Counted from the stretch's first letter, positions 14,472-22,358 are shown. The stretch is DNA of 42,917 nt from Candidatus Tayloriibacteriota bacterium (GCA_003151615.1 PLXZ01000004.1:125124-168040); one strand, 5' to 3'. Program-made: numbers and translations. The notes: generated by a model not told the origin, from the letters alone.

Positions 14472-15555
14472 TTTTGGCTTTTGGAAAAAAATTCGGGAGA
14501 AAGCGGCTGGACTAAAACGGCCGATTTTTGTATTGGCGCCCCTCGCGAATGTCACCGACGCCGCATTCCGCCAAATCATCGCAAAATACAGCCGGATGGG
14601 GGAGCCCGACGGCGGCCCCGACGTCATCTGGACTGAATTTGTTTCCGCTGACGGATTATGTTCGCCGGGTCGCGAGGTATTGCTTCGTGATTTGGCATAT
14701 TCGAAAGGCGAGCATCCGATTGTGGCCCAGCTTTTTACTGCACATCCCGAAAAAATGCGCGAGGCCGCGGCATTGTGCGCGCAACTTGGCTTTGATGGAG
14801 TAGACATTAATATGGGCTGTCCTGATCGTTCGGTTGAAAAACAGTGCGCGGGCGCGGCCATGATCAAGGATCCTAAAACTGCGCGAAAAATTATCGAGGC
14901 GGCACGCGAAGGTGCCGGCACCGTGCCAGTCTCCGTCAAAACTCGCATCGGCTACAATAAAAATGAAATTAATACATGGATTCGTTTTTTGCTCGGCTTG
15001 CAACTGCCGGTTTTGACCGTGCATTTGCGAACGCGCAAGGAAATGTCCGAAGTTCCCGCGCATTGGGGCCTGATGCCCGAAATTATCCGTCTGCGTGATG
15101 AAGTTCAAGCCGCAATTCCTGTGAATGAACGCACTATTATTATCGGCAACGGCGACGTCATGAATTTGGAAGATGCCCGGGCGAAAATTTCCACGAACGC
15201 TGGCTTGGACGGCAGCCTCGCGGCCGACGGTGTCATGTTCGGCCGCGCCATTTTCGGAAACCCCTGGCTTTTTGATGAAAGACGAAATAAAATCGGCACA
15301 GGTGCAAACATTAGCATACCGACAATTTCCGAACGCCTCAACGCTTGTCTCGAACACACCGAACTTTTTGAAAAACTGCTCGGCGACGTCAAAAGTTTCG
15401 CCATTATGAAAAAACACTACAAAGCCTACGTTTCCGGCTGGGACGGAGCGAAGGAATTGCGCATCAAACTTATGGAAACAGAAAATGCGGCTCAGGTTGG
15501 GGCTATAATAGAAAATGTATTACTCGAGCTTGACCGCCCAAGGGAGCGGGTATAG
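14452..15555 (+). CDS. dus: tRNA-dihydrouridine synthase
   Basis: 367 residues. This FMN enzyme reduces uridines in the tRNA D-loop. The TIM barrel opens with FVLAPLANVTDAAFRQI, has the GGPDVIWTEFVSADGL strand, QLFTAHPEKM and the catalytic cysteine in DINMGCPDRSVEKQ (Cys about 126), then the VSVKTRIG strand and the IIIGNGDV and GVMFGRAIFGNPWLF phosphate-binding motifs. It is longer than typical DusB, with small insertions. It overlaps the carboxypeptidase gene at its 5' end. The last codons and stop lie inside one arm of the structured element before dnaX. Confidence 0.93.
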   Translation: MKTQTINFGFWKKIREKAAGLKRPIFVLAPLANVTDAAFRQIIAKYSRMGEPDGGPDVIWTEFVSADGLCSPGREVLLRDLAYSKGEHPIVAQLFTAHPEKMREAAALCAQLGFDGVDINMGCPDRSVEKQCAGAAMIKDPKTARKIIEAAREGAGTVPVSVKTRIGYNKNEINTWIRFLLGLQLPVLTVHLRTRKEMSEVPAHWGLMPEIIRLRDEVQAAIPVNERTIIIGNGDVMNLEDARAKISTNAGLDGSLAADGVMFGRAIFGNPWLFDERRNKIGTGANISIPTISERLNACLEHTELFEKLLGDVKSFAIMKKHYKAYVSGWDGAKELRIKLMETENAAQVGAIIENVLLELDRPRERV

Positions 15556-15725
15556 CATTGCTACACCGAGGCTGCTTCCTTGGTTCCGGGTGTAGGCAGA
15601 ATCCTAAAATAGGTCTAGTGCCCAATTGCCACGACGTGTAGCTCACATTTTCTATACACTGTTGCGGTCAAGTGGTAGTATGCCCCACCTTATCTTTGCG
15701 CGCTGTCACAGTGACAGCGCGTTTT
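15504..15725 (+). ncRNA. Structured element between dus and dnaX, possible small RNA
   Basis: A TATAAT box (15504-15509) and a strong terminator (15699-15725) frame about 210 bases that fold as a rod: CTTGACCGC (15529-15537) with GCGGTCAAG (15664-15672), GTATAG (15550-15555) with CTATAC (15652-15657), and GCTACAC (15560-15566) with GTGTAGC (15637-15643). The inner segment has an alternative partner, CTACACC with GGTGTAG (15561-15595). The size and rod shape recall 6S or SRP RNA. On the opposite strand AAGGAAGCAGCC occurs, as in SRP helix 8, but the matching 5' side and GNRA loop are absent. Orientation and family are unresolved; it could also be only a dus 3' UTR. Confidence 0.4.
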
Positions 15726-15730
15726 CTTTT
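15699..15730 (+). terminator. Rho-independent terminator before dnaX
   Basis: Perfect 10-bp stem CGCGCTGTCA/TGACAGCGCG with a 3-base loop, followed by TTTTCTTTT. Confidence 0.9.
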
Positions 15731-15770
15731 GCGCGGACGGTTTCTCATTTCTATTTTTCGACCGTTGCGA

Positions 15771-15776
15771 TATACT
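15771..15776 (+). promoter_or_regulatory. -10 box of dnaX
   Basis: TATACT exactly 6 bases before the dnaX ATG; predicts a leaderless transcript. No strong -35 is seen. Confidence 0.45.
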
Positions 15777-15782
15777 TAATCC

Positions 15783-16838
15783 ATGTCAAAATCTGATGGG
15801 ACAAAATCAGGCGCAACAAAAACCGCCCTCTATCGCGAATACCGGCCTCATTCGTTCAAGGACGTCATCGGACAGGATCATATTGTAAAAGTTCTCGAAG
15901 GCTCAATACAGTCCGAGAAAGTTTCCCACGCATATTTGTTTGCCGGCTCGCGCGGAACGGGGAAGACTTCGGTCGCGCGCATTTTCGCGCACGCCCTCGA
16001 TACCACCGACAATGACATTTACGAAATTGATGCGGCTTCGAATCGCGGCATCGACGATATCCGCGCGGTCCGTGACGGCGTTGCAGTTCTGCCACTCGAA
16101 TCCCGTTATAAAGTTTACATTATCGACGAAGCCCACATGCTTACGAAAGAAGCCTGGAACGCACTCTTAAAAACACTCGAGGAACCGCCGGCTCACGCCA
16201 TTTTCATTTTGGCCACGACTGAAATCGACAAAGTTCCGGAAACGATCGTTTCTCGCTGCCAGTCATTTTCGTTCAAGCGCCCGTCGCGCGAAATTCTGCG
16301 TGAAGTCGCAACGAACGTCGCCAAAAAAGAAGGCTTCGTGTTGGAAGCCGGCGTCGCCGATCTCATCGCCATGATGGGGGACGGATCGTTCCGCGACATG
16401 CTCGGCACTCTGCAAAAAGTCATCGGCGCGGGTGCGAAATCTAAAATTACTTTGGCCGAAGCCGAGCTTGTCACTGGCGCGCCGAAAAATAGCATCGTCA
16501 ATGATTTCGTTTCGGCTTTTGCTTCCAAAAATTCCGACAAAGCCCTTGCCGCAATTTCCGCCGCGGACGGCGCAGGCATCGACATGAAAATGTTCATCGC
16601 GTTGGCTCTGGAAAAAATGCGTTTTGCACTGTTGTACAAAAATTCAAAAGACTCGGCAAAGCAAATGGCCGAACATATGTCGCCCGAGGATGCTGCATTG
16701 CTCGGCGGTCTCACTGTCACATCAGGCATGCTTGCCGCGCTTCTGCGTGCATACGACGAAACCGGCAAGGCTTACATCCAAACATTGCCGCTGGAGCTGG
16801 CGGCGCTCGGTCTTGTCGGAGCTGAAAATGCAGGGTAG
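15783..16838 (+). CDS. dnaX: DNA polymerase III subunit gamma/tau, short and without zinc module
   Basis: 351 residues. This is the clamp-loader ATPase: ALYREYRPHSFKDVIGQ opening, Walker A GSRGTGKTS (55-63), Walker B YIIDEAHML (112-120), sensor 1 ATTE (144-147) and the SRC motif with arginine finger (157-159), then the domain III collar. Two features differ from typical DnaX. The four-cysteine zinc module that normally sits between RIFAKALNC and DVIEIDAASN is missing; here RIFAHALDTTDNDIYEIDAASN runs straight through (residues 67-87). There is also no tau-specific C-terminal region. recR is not next to it. Confidence 0.93.
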   Translation: MSKSDGTKSGATKTALYREYRPHSFKDVIGQDHIVKVLEGSIQSEKVSHAYLFAGSRGTGKTSVARIFAHALDTTDNDIYEIDAASNRGIDDIRAVRDGVAVLPLESRYKVYIIDEAHMLTKEAWNALLKTLEEPPAHAIFILATTEIDKVPETIVSRCQSFSFKRPSREILREVATNVAKKEGFVLEAGVADLIAMMGDGSFRDMLGTLQKVIGAGAKSKITLAEAELVTGAPKNSIVNDFVSAFASKNSDKALAAISAADGAGIDMKMFIALALEKMRFALLYKNSKDSAKQMAEHMSPEDAALLGGLTVTSGMLAALLRAYDETGKAYIQTLPLELAALGLVGAENAG

Positions 16839-16867
16839 TATGTGCCTTGTGAGTTAAAACACATAAT

Positions 16868-16938
16868 TGCCGGATCGTCTAATGGTAGGACAGGAGCCTT
16901 TGAAGCTTCTAATTTTGGTTCGATTCCAAGTCCGGCAG
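16868..16938 (+). tRNA. tRNA-Gln (TTG anticodon)
   Basis: Acceptor arms TGCCGGA/TCCGGCA, D-arm with AATGGTA loop, anticodon stem GGAGC/GCTTC around loop CTTTGAA giving anticodon TTG, and T-loop TTCGATT. Discriminator G; CCA is not encoded. A serine-recombinase remnant on the minus strand reads into its 3' half. Confidence 0.93.
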
Positions 16939-17106
16939 CAGTCTCGGTAAATCGGCATTTTTAGGGGCATTTGCAAGTATCGCAAATGGGTTTTTGAATA
17001 TGTATTGAGCCACGGATTTGTTTTTGAACGTCGCGTTCGAGAGTAACTTTTCGAGCATTTTTCTCTTTTCATATTCGTCGAGCGTCAAATACTTTTCCGA
17101 GGCTCT
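16909..17106 (-). pseudogene. Serine recombinase C-terminal remnant overlapping tRNA-Gln
   Basis: Read on the minus strand, about 65 residues resemble the C-terminus of large serine recombinases of mobile elements: EKYLTLDEYEKRKMLEKLLS, then NATFKNKSVAQYIFKNPF and a tail ending PDLESNQN. That tail comes from reading antisense through the tRNA 3' half, as seen when such elements sit against a tRNA. The catalytic domain and the rest of the gene are missing; upstream of about 17107 the frame is antisense to the inositol-monophosphatase-family gene. It is best read as the scar of an integrated element. Confidence 0.6.
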
Positions 17107-17758
17107 ACTGCCGGCAGACCTTGCGTCCAATGCGTTTATTACTGAATCCATCAAACGAGAATTTCCCAATGACGGGATAATCTCGGAGGAAACGGGAGAA
17201 TCAAATGTGGAGGCTGAGTATATTTGGATAATTGATCCGCTCGACGGAACATTAAATTTTGCTAAAGGCATTCCTGCTTATACCGTCTTGATTGCAAGAG
17301 CAAGGGCAGGAATTGTTGAATTGGCTGTGATATACGATCCTATTCATGACGAACTTTGCTTCGCTAAAAAAGGCGAAGGCGCGTATTTGAATGGCACAAA
17401 AATCAAATGTTCGGTTATGAAGTCTCTCGAAGATACCGTCGGATGTTCCAGCGGTAATCTACGGCTTAAAGATCTTGCCAGACTTGAAAAGATGATCAAT
17501 GCTAGCCCAACCGGCAAAGTATCCAGTACAAGCTTTTATGGCATAGGGACCAACGCACTGTATGTTGCTACGGGGAGAAGGGATTGGTATATGGTCACCG
17601 GAGGGGCACTGTGGGACCATGCAGCCCCGTCCCTTATTCTTGAAGAATCCGGATGTAAGATAACGACTATTGAAGGCAAGCCGTGGACGTTTGCAGACAA
17701 GACCATGCTTGCGGCAAATCCTGAATTGCACGGATTTATTTCCGGGGTTATAATCTAA
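17018..17758 (+). CDS. Inositol monophosphatase family protein, N-terminus lost or replaced
   Basis: The family motifs are intact: metal-binding GIISEETG, WIIDPLDGTLNFAKG and the C-terminal WDHAAPSLILEESG. Members hydrolyse sugar or inositol phosphates with Mg2+. Homology begins only near 17113 (ADLASNAFITESIKREFP). The ~32 residues before it in this frame are antisense to the recombinase remnant, so the normal first ~40 residues are missing. Translation from the ATG at 17018 would give a chimeric protein; otherwise the gene is dead. Codon use is less GC-rich than in dnaX, hinting at transfer. The next gene starts 2 bases after its stop. Confidence 0.65.
   Translation: MFLNVAFESNFSSIFLFSYSSSVKYFSEALLPADLASNAFITESIKREFPNDGIISEETGESNVEAEYIWIIDPLDGTLNFAKGIPAYTVLIARARAGIVELAVIYDPIHDELCFAKKGEGAYLNGTKIKCSVMKSLEDTVGCSSGNLRLKDLARLEKMINASPTGKVSSTSFYGIGTNALYVATGRRDWYMVTGGALWDHAAPSLILEESGCKITTIEGKPWTFADKTMLAANPELHGFISGVII
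17749..17754 (+). promoter_or_regulatory. -10 box of the DUF1761 gene
   Basis: TATAAT inside the last codons of the preceding gene, 6 bases before the ATG at 17761. Confidence 0.45.
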
Positions 17759-17760
17759 TT

Positions 17761-18189
17761 ATGTTACCAATCAATTATTTGGCAGTCATTGTGGCGGCAA
17801 TTGCAGCTTTCATCATAGGGTTTTTATTTCACGGACCTTTCTTCGGAAAATTGTGGATGCGTTTGGCAAAGGTGCAAATGACGGGAAATGAAAAGTTGTC
17901 CGACATGTACGGAAAAATGATCTGGAATTTCGTGGCAAACCTGGCGACAGCCTATGGGTTGGCCGTTGTGTATTTATTGGGCTCAAGCTCTCCATATATG
18001 ACGGGTTCAGCTCTTTGGAACGGGATCATAATTGCGTTTGTGGTTTGGTTGGGATTTTTAGTCACATCCACGTCGATAGAAGTCATTTGGATGGGAAAAT
18101 CTTTCAAGCTTTGGTTGTTTGAAGCTTGCAGCAGCCTCGTAGTCATGCTGGCGATGGGCGCCATTATCGCTGTCGGGATATTTAAATAA
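17761..18189 (+). CDS. DUF1761 family membrane protein
   Basis: 142 residues with four predicted membrane helices. The opening INYLAVIVAAIAAFIIGFLFHGPFFGKLWMRL is the DUF1761 signature, with the small-residue helix followed by a Gly/Pro turn and a basic amphipathic segment. The third helix (NGIIIAFVVWLGFLVTSTSIEVIW) and fourth (LWLFEACSSLVVMLAMGAIIAVGIF) complete the family. Function is unknown in all members. It is tightly linked to the truncated phosphatase gene but has its own -10 box. Confidence 0.75.
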   Translation: MLPINYLAVIVAAIAAFIIGFLFHGPFFGKLWMRLAKVQMTGNEKLSDMYGKMIWNFVANLATAYGLAVVYLLGSSSPYMTGSALWNGIIIAFVVWLGFLVTSTSIEVIWMGKSFKLWLFEACSSLVVMLAMGAIIAVGIFK

Positions 18190-18206
18190 TTTTTTAGTGC
18201 CTTCTC

Positions 18207-18234
18207 TTGATACTTTTCAAAATTATGGTATCCT
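18207..18234 (+). promoter_or_regulatory. Promoter of the sigma factor gene
   Basis: TTGATA (18207-18212), 16-base spacer with an extended TG, TATCCT (18229-18234). It gives a ~50-base leader; this gene also has a clear Shine-Dalgarno (AAGGA, 4 bases before the ATG), unlike most here. Confidence 0.55.
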
Positions 18235-18292
18235 CTGCCCAGCTTTGAACATTTCCAAAACCACCTAGAATCAACCCTACAATAAGGAATAT

Positions 18293-19546
18293 ATGGCAAA
18301 AACACTCCTGACACCCAAGCGGATGCGGGAGTGTGGCTTGCGTCCAGACTCCCTTTCCGTTCTGGTTGAAGCCCAAAAACTGGGCACTCTGCACATATCC
18401 GCCGTTCGCGGAATCACACTTCCAGAACTTCTCAAAGATCCCGAACGGCTCCAGCCGATGATGGCCACATTTTTGAGGACGCTCGACAAGCTCGGCATTG
18501 AACTTGACCAAAATGGTTTCGCGGCATCGAACGGAGAATCGGAGCTTTCGCATAAAAAGCAGCCGGCGCCGACTGTCGACGATGAAATTGCGGAAGGTCC
18601 GAGCAAGGACGAACTCACTTCCACGGAACGGTTTTTCAAAGGGATGGGTAAAATTAAAGTCCCGACCCATGGAGAAATGCCGGATTATTTCAAGCGCATC
18701 AAGGAGGGTGACGAAAAAGCCCGGGAAGATTTCATTGTCTCGAATATACCTTTTGTGGTATTTATCGCGAAGAAATACGCCCACGGCGATTCGGACAAAC
18801 TTCTGGATTACGTTCAGGAAGGCTCGATCGGACTGATGAAAGCGATCGAGAAATTTGAGCCTGAACGGGGGAACACCTTCGCCACCTATGCGGTGTGGTG
18901 GATAAAGCAATTCATATTGAAGTCTCTCTCCCAAAAATCGCGGACCGTGCGTCTGCCTGACTATCTGGTTGACATCATGGTGAAAGTTCAAAAAACCAAG
19001 AACATCCTGATGCAGGAACTCGACCGGATGCCGACACCGGAAGAACTTGCCGATGAAATCGGCATTTCGGTTGAAAAAGTCAAGCGTGCCCTTAGCGTTG
19101 TGAATCAGACCGTCTCGCTCGACGCGGAAATGGACTTTCACACCAGCACGTCCGACGGGAGCGCCAACCGCTACGACATGATATCGGATCGGAATGCGGT
19201 TTCTCTGGCGAACTATGTCGAAGCAAAAGACGAGCTCAAACATCTCGTTGCCCAGGTAAACGAAATGTTTGAACGGCTCAAGCAGTTCCCGAGCTACAGC
19301 GGCAGATTCAAGGAAATGATCTTTCTGCACGCCGGTCTCGACGGTTTGCGGCAGTTCAGAACCCTCGATGAGGTCGGCGATATGTTCAGCGTCACTCGCG
19401 AACGCATCAGGCAAATCGAGGCGATGTGGATCATGCGACTCGATAAATTAGGATACGGGATTGGGGGTTCTGAAGGATGGCGTCGTTTTGTCCGGCGCAT
19501 CTACGAGTTGGAAGAATTGCTTGGAATTCAGGTATCTTTTGAGTAA
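18293..19546 (+). CDS. RNA polymerase sigma-70 family factor
   Basis: 417 residues. Region 2 is nearly canonical: the EDFIVSNIPFVVFIAKKYA helix, DYVQEGSIGLMKAIEKFEPE and NTFATYAVWWIKQFILKSL, which contact core and the -10 element. Region 3 (MPTPEELADEIGISVEKVKRAL) follows. Region 4 has a spacer, then TLDEVGDMFSVTRERIRQIE, the -35-reading helix-turn-helix. The first ~110 residues are unlike RpoD region 1.1 and contain a helix-rich domain plus a charged linker. The overall plan fits the housekeeping sigma or a close paralogue; one copy is visible. A terminator follows directly. Confidence 0.88.
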   Translation: MAKTLLTPKRMRECGLRPDSLSVLVEAQKLGTLHISAVRGITLPELLKDPERLQPMMATFLRTLDKLGIELDQNGFAASNGESELSHKKQPAPTVDDEIAEGPSKDELTSTERFFKGMGKIKVPTHGEMPDYFKRIKEGDEKAREDFIVSNIPFVVFIAKKYAHGDSDKLLDYVQEGSIGLMKAIEKFEPERGNTFATYAVWWIKQFILKSLSQKSRTVRLPDYLVDIMVKVQKTKNILMQELDRMPTPEELADEIGISVEKVKRALSVVNQTVSLDAEMDFHTSTSDGSANRYDMISDRNAVSLANYVEAKDELKHLVAQVNEMFERLKQFPSYSGRFKEMIFLHAGLDGLRQFRTLDEVGDMFSVTRERIRQIEAMWIMRLDKLGYGIGGSEGWRRFVRRIYELEELLGIQVSFE

Positions 19547-19548
19547 CA

Positions 19549-19579
19549 CCCCCGCATGACAGCATGCGGGGGTTTTTTT
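19549..19579 (+). terminator. Rho-independent terminator after the sigma factor
   Basis: Perfect 10-bp stem CCCCCGCATG/CATGCGGGGG, 4-base loop, T7. Confidence 0.95.
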
Positions 19580-19584
19580 GCTCG

Positions 19585-19593
19585 TGCTACAAT
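19585..19593 (+). promoter_or_regulatory. Extended -10 promoter of the P-type ATPase
   Basis: TGCTACAAT immediately after the preceding terminator and exactly 6 bases before the ATG at 19600. There are only about 20 bases between the T-tract and the ATG, so there is no room for a normal leader. Confidence 0.6.
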
Positions 19594-19599
19594 AATGGC

Positions 19600-22119
19600 A
19601 TGACATATCGCGGCCTTTCTTCGGCAGAAGCCGAGGCGAGTTTTGAAAAGTGGGGACCGAATGAAATCGTCCACATCCGGAAACTTTCGGCTGTCGAGGA
19701 TTTTTTCTCGCGTTTCACCAATCCGCTCATTCTGATCCTTTTTGTCGCGGCAATTCTGTCCGGATTTTTGGGTGACAAAATTAGCGCGATTACGATCATC
19801 GCCATTGTTTTTTTGAGCATCATCCTCGACTTCGTCAATACGCATAAATCGCAAAAGGCCGCCGAGGCACTCAAAAATCAAGTGACCACCATGGTTACGG
19901 TCACGCGCGACGGAAAATCGCAATCGATTCCGCTGTCGCATATCGTGCCGGGGGATATTGTCACACTCGCTCCCGGAAATATCGTTCCGGCCGACGGGGT
20001 CGTTTTGGAAGCGAAGGACTTTTTCATAAACGAATCGTCATTGACCGGCGAAAGCTTTCCGGTTGAAAAAGTGTTTGGCGACAAGGTCATCATGGGCAGC
20101 GGCGTCACGACCGGAAACGCGACTATTCGCGCGGAAGTGACCGGAACCAATACGAAATTCAGCCACATCGCGGCGGCATTGTCGGCGCGCCAGGCTCCGA
20201 CCGAATTCGACCGGTCGATAAAAAGTTTCAGCGCGCTCATCATAAAAGTAACCTTTATTCTGGTCACTTTTATTTTCCTGGTCAACGCATTGTTCCGCCA
20301 TGATTTTCTCCAATCATTTTTGTTCTCGATCGCACTCGCAATTGGCCTGACGCCGGAACTTTTACCCGTCATCATTTCGCTTAATTTGTCGAAGGGATCA
20401 CTGGCAATGGCCAAGCACGGAGTCATCGTCAAAAAACTTTCCGCCATCCAAAATTTCGGCAGCATGGACGTGCTTTGTACGGACAAAACCGGAACATTGA
20501 CCGAGGACCATATCAGTCTCTTTAAATACATAGGCGCGGACGGGGAAGTTTCCGAGGAAGTCTTCGACTGGGCATATGTGAGCAGTTCATATTCGAGCGG
20601 TTCGGCCAATCCTCTCGACTCTGCGGTCATTGATTTTCATAAGGCCGCACGGGCCGGAATGAGCGCGCAGGCGGCCGACCGAACCGAGAAAAAAATCGAG
20701 CGCGAATTGTTGTCTGAATACAAAAAAGTGGACGAGATTCCATTTGACTATGACCGGAAGAGAACGGCAATTGTCGTTGAAAAAGTTTTGAAAAATGGCA
20801 AAGCGGGCGCGCGAACGCTCATTTCAAAAGGCGCAGCCGAAGAATTGGTAAAGGTTTGTTCGTTCGGCGCCGGACAGAAAGGCAAAAAACGCGAGGCTGA
20901 AGTCATGGATTTGTACCGAAAACTCAGTCAGGACGGTTTTCGCGTTCTGGCTCTTGCCATAAAACCTATCAAAATCAAAAAAGCCGACAGGGAAGCTGAA
21001 ACGCGCAAAGAGGTCTACAACAAGAACGACGAAACAGCCATGAAATTCCTGGGCTTTTTGGCGTTTTTGGATCCCGCAAAAAAATCGGTGACGGAAACAC
21101 TAGCCCTTTTGGAAAAATACGGAATTGAAATCAAAATTCTGACCGGCGACAACGAATTGGTCACGAAAAAAATTGCCGGCGACATACAGTTGCCGGTGAA
21201 GGGCGTTTTGACCGGAGCCCAGCTTGATGCATTGCATGACGGAGCCCTCGATGCCGCCATAAAAAACACGACCATTTTCGCGCGAGTTTCGCCCGAACAA
21301 AAGGAAAAAATCATAAAGGCATTGCAACGCGCCGGACGCGTCGTGGGCTACATGGGGGACGGCATTAATGATGCGCCTTCATTGAAAGCCGCCGACGTCG
21401 GCATCTCCGTTGAAAATGCCGTCGACATTTCGCGCGAATCGGCCGATATTGTTCTGCTCAAAAAAAGTTTGGAGACGTTGACGCGCGGCGTCGTTGAGGG
21501 CCGAAAAACATTCGCGAATACCCTCAAATATCTGATGATGGATTTGAGTTCGAATTTCGGCAACATGTTTTCGATGGCGGGCGCGTCGCTCATTTTGCCG
21601 TTTTTGCCGATGTTGCCGAGCCAGATTCTCTTTAACAACATGCTCTATGATTCGTCGCAATTTGCCATTCCGCTCGACAATGTCGACGAGGATTATATCG
21701 AGCGTCCGACCCGCTTCAGTATTCGATTCATTAAAAAGTTCATGGTCATATTCGGCGTTCTGAGTTCGCTCTTCGACTTCGTCACATTCTTCACCTTTTA
21801 TTTCTTGTTTCATTTTGGTGCCGGTCCCTTTCAGACCGCATGGTTTCTCGAGTCAATCACCACGCAAACGTTCGTCGTTTATGTCATCCGCACGCGCAAG
21901 ATTCCGTTTTTGCAGAGCTCGCCGTCGCGCCCCCTCATCATCAGCACCGTTGGCGTTGTTGTCGTCGCGTGGCTCATGGTCTTCGCTCCGATCGGGAAAT
22001 TCCTCGAATTCACGCCGTTGTCGTTTGTTTCAATTATTGCGATTATTCTCATCACAGGAGCGTATCTTGTCTTGTCGCAGGCGGTGAAGGAGTGGTTTTA
22101 TAAAAAAATTATCAAGTAG
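19600..22119 (+). CDS. MgtA-type (P-IIIB) P-type ATPase, probably Mg2+-transporting
   Basis: 839 residues. The order is N-terminal cation-ATPase domain (LSSAEAEASFEKWGPNEI), two membrane helices, actuator domain with SSLTGES, then helix pair 3-4 (ALAIGLTPELLPVIISLNLS), phosphorylation loop CTDKTGTLT (Asp about 295), nucleotide-binding domain, hinge GYMGDGINDAPSLKAADVG, and a C-terminal set of about six helices. SAIQNFGSMDVLCTDK and LYDSSQFAIPLDNVDEDYI are characteristic of MgtA/MgtB rather than Ca2+ or heavy-metal pumps. An in-frame extension upstream runs through the terminator and is discarded. No Mg2+-sensing leader is present, since the promoter abuts the start codon. Confidence 0.88.
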   Translation: MTYRGLSSAEAEASFEKWGPNEIVHIRKLSAVEDFFSRFTNPLILILFVAAILSGFLGDKISAITIIAIVFLSIILDFVNTHKSQKAAEALKNQVTTMVTVTRDGKSQSIPLSHIVPGDIVTLAPGNIVPADGVVLEAKDFFINESSLTGESFPVEKVFGDKVIMGSGVTTGNATIRAEVTGTNTKFSHIAAALSARQAPTEFDRSIKSFSALIIKVTFILVTFIFLVNALFRHDFLQSFLFSIALAIGLTPELLPVIISLNLSKGSLAMAKHGVIVKKLSAIQNFGSMDVLCTDKTGTLTEDHISLFKYIGADGEVSEEVFDWAYVSSSYSSGSANPLDSAVIDFHKAARAGMSAQAADRTEKKIERELLSEYKKVDEIPFDYDRKRTAIVVEKVLKNGKAGARTLISKGAAEELVKVCSFGAGQKGKKREAEVMDLYRKLSQDGFRVLALAIKPIKIKKADREAETRKEVYNKNDETAMKFLGFLAFLDPAKKSVTETLALLEKYGIEIKILTGDNELVTKKIAGDIQLPVKGVLTGAQLDALHDGALDAAIKNTTIFARVSPEQKEKIIKALQRAGRVVGYMGDGINDAPSLKAADVGISVENAVDISRESADIVLLKKSLETLTRGVVEGRKTFANTLKYLMMDLSSNFGNMFSMAGASLILPFLPMLPSQILFNNMLYDSSQFAIPLDNVDEDYIERPTRFSIRFIKKFMVIFGVLSSLFDFVTFFTFYFLFHFGAGPFQTAWFLESITTQTFVVYVIRTRKIPFLQSSPSRPLIISTVGVVVVAWLMVFAPIGKFLEFTPLSFVSIIAIILITGAYLVLSQAVKEWFYKKIIK

Positions 22120-22157
22120 GCCGGAATCGGCAGGTAGGTCTTCGCTGTCCTAAAATA

Positions 22158-22323
22158 TCATCATCATGCAAATGCGAAAAATGTTATTTTGACCCCGAAA
22201 ATATGGCTCAAAACCTCGACCCGAAATTTCCGATTCGCAAATGCGAATTTAACATTGTTTTACTAGAAAATATGGCTCAAAATCTTGATGCGAATTTTCG
22301 GATTCGCATTTGCATGATGATGA
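22158..22323. repeat. 166-bp element: 21-bp inverted repeats enclosing a 69-bp tandem repeat
   Basis: The ends (22158-22178 and 22303-22323) are perfect 21-bp inverted repeats containing CATGCAAATGCGAA and its complement. Inside, two direct units (about 22168-22236 and 22237-22305) repeat at a 69-base period. The best-conserved part, beginning GAAAATATGGCTCAAAA, lies at 22197-22241 and 22266-22310 with few mismatches; each unit also starts with GCAAATGCGAA. It fills most of the 288-base gap between the P-type ATPase and gap. It could be a non-autonomous mobile element or a binding array. Confidence 0.75.
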
Positions 22324-22358
22324 AGAAAAAAAGACATATCTGTCGCCCCGAAGTTGTA

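Noticed and set aside
15560-15600. SRP RNA gene called on the minus strand
   Set aside because: Only the 3' side of helix 8 matches; the 5' CAGG side and GNRA tetraloop are missing and there is no minus-strand terminator, so it is kept only as a possibility within the structured element.
18194-19414. 406-residue open frame antisense to the sigma factor
   Set aside because: It mirrors the sigma-70 coding sequence, which has clear family motifs; the antisense product has His/Arg/Phe-rich shadow composition.
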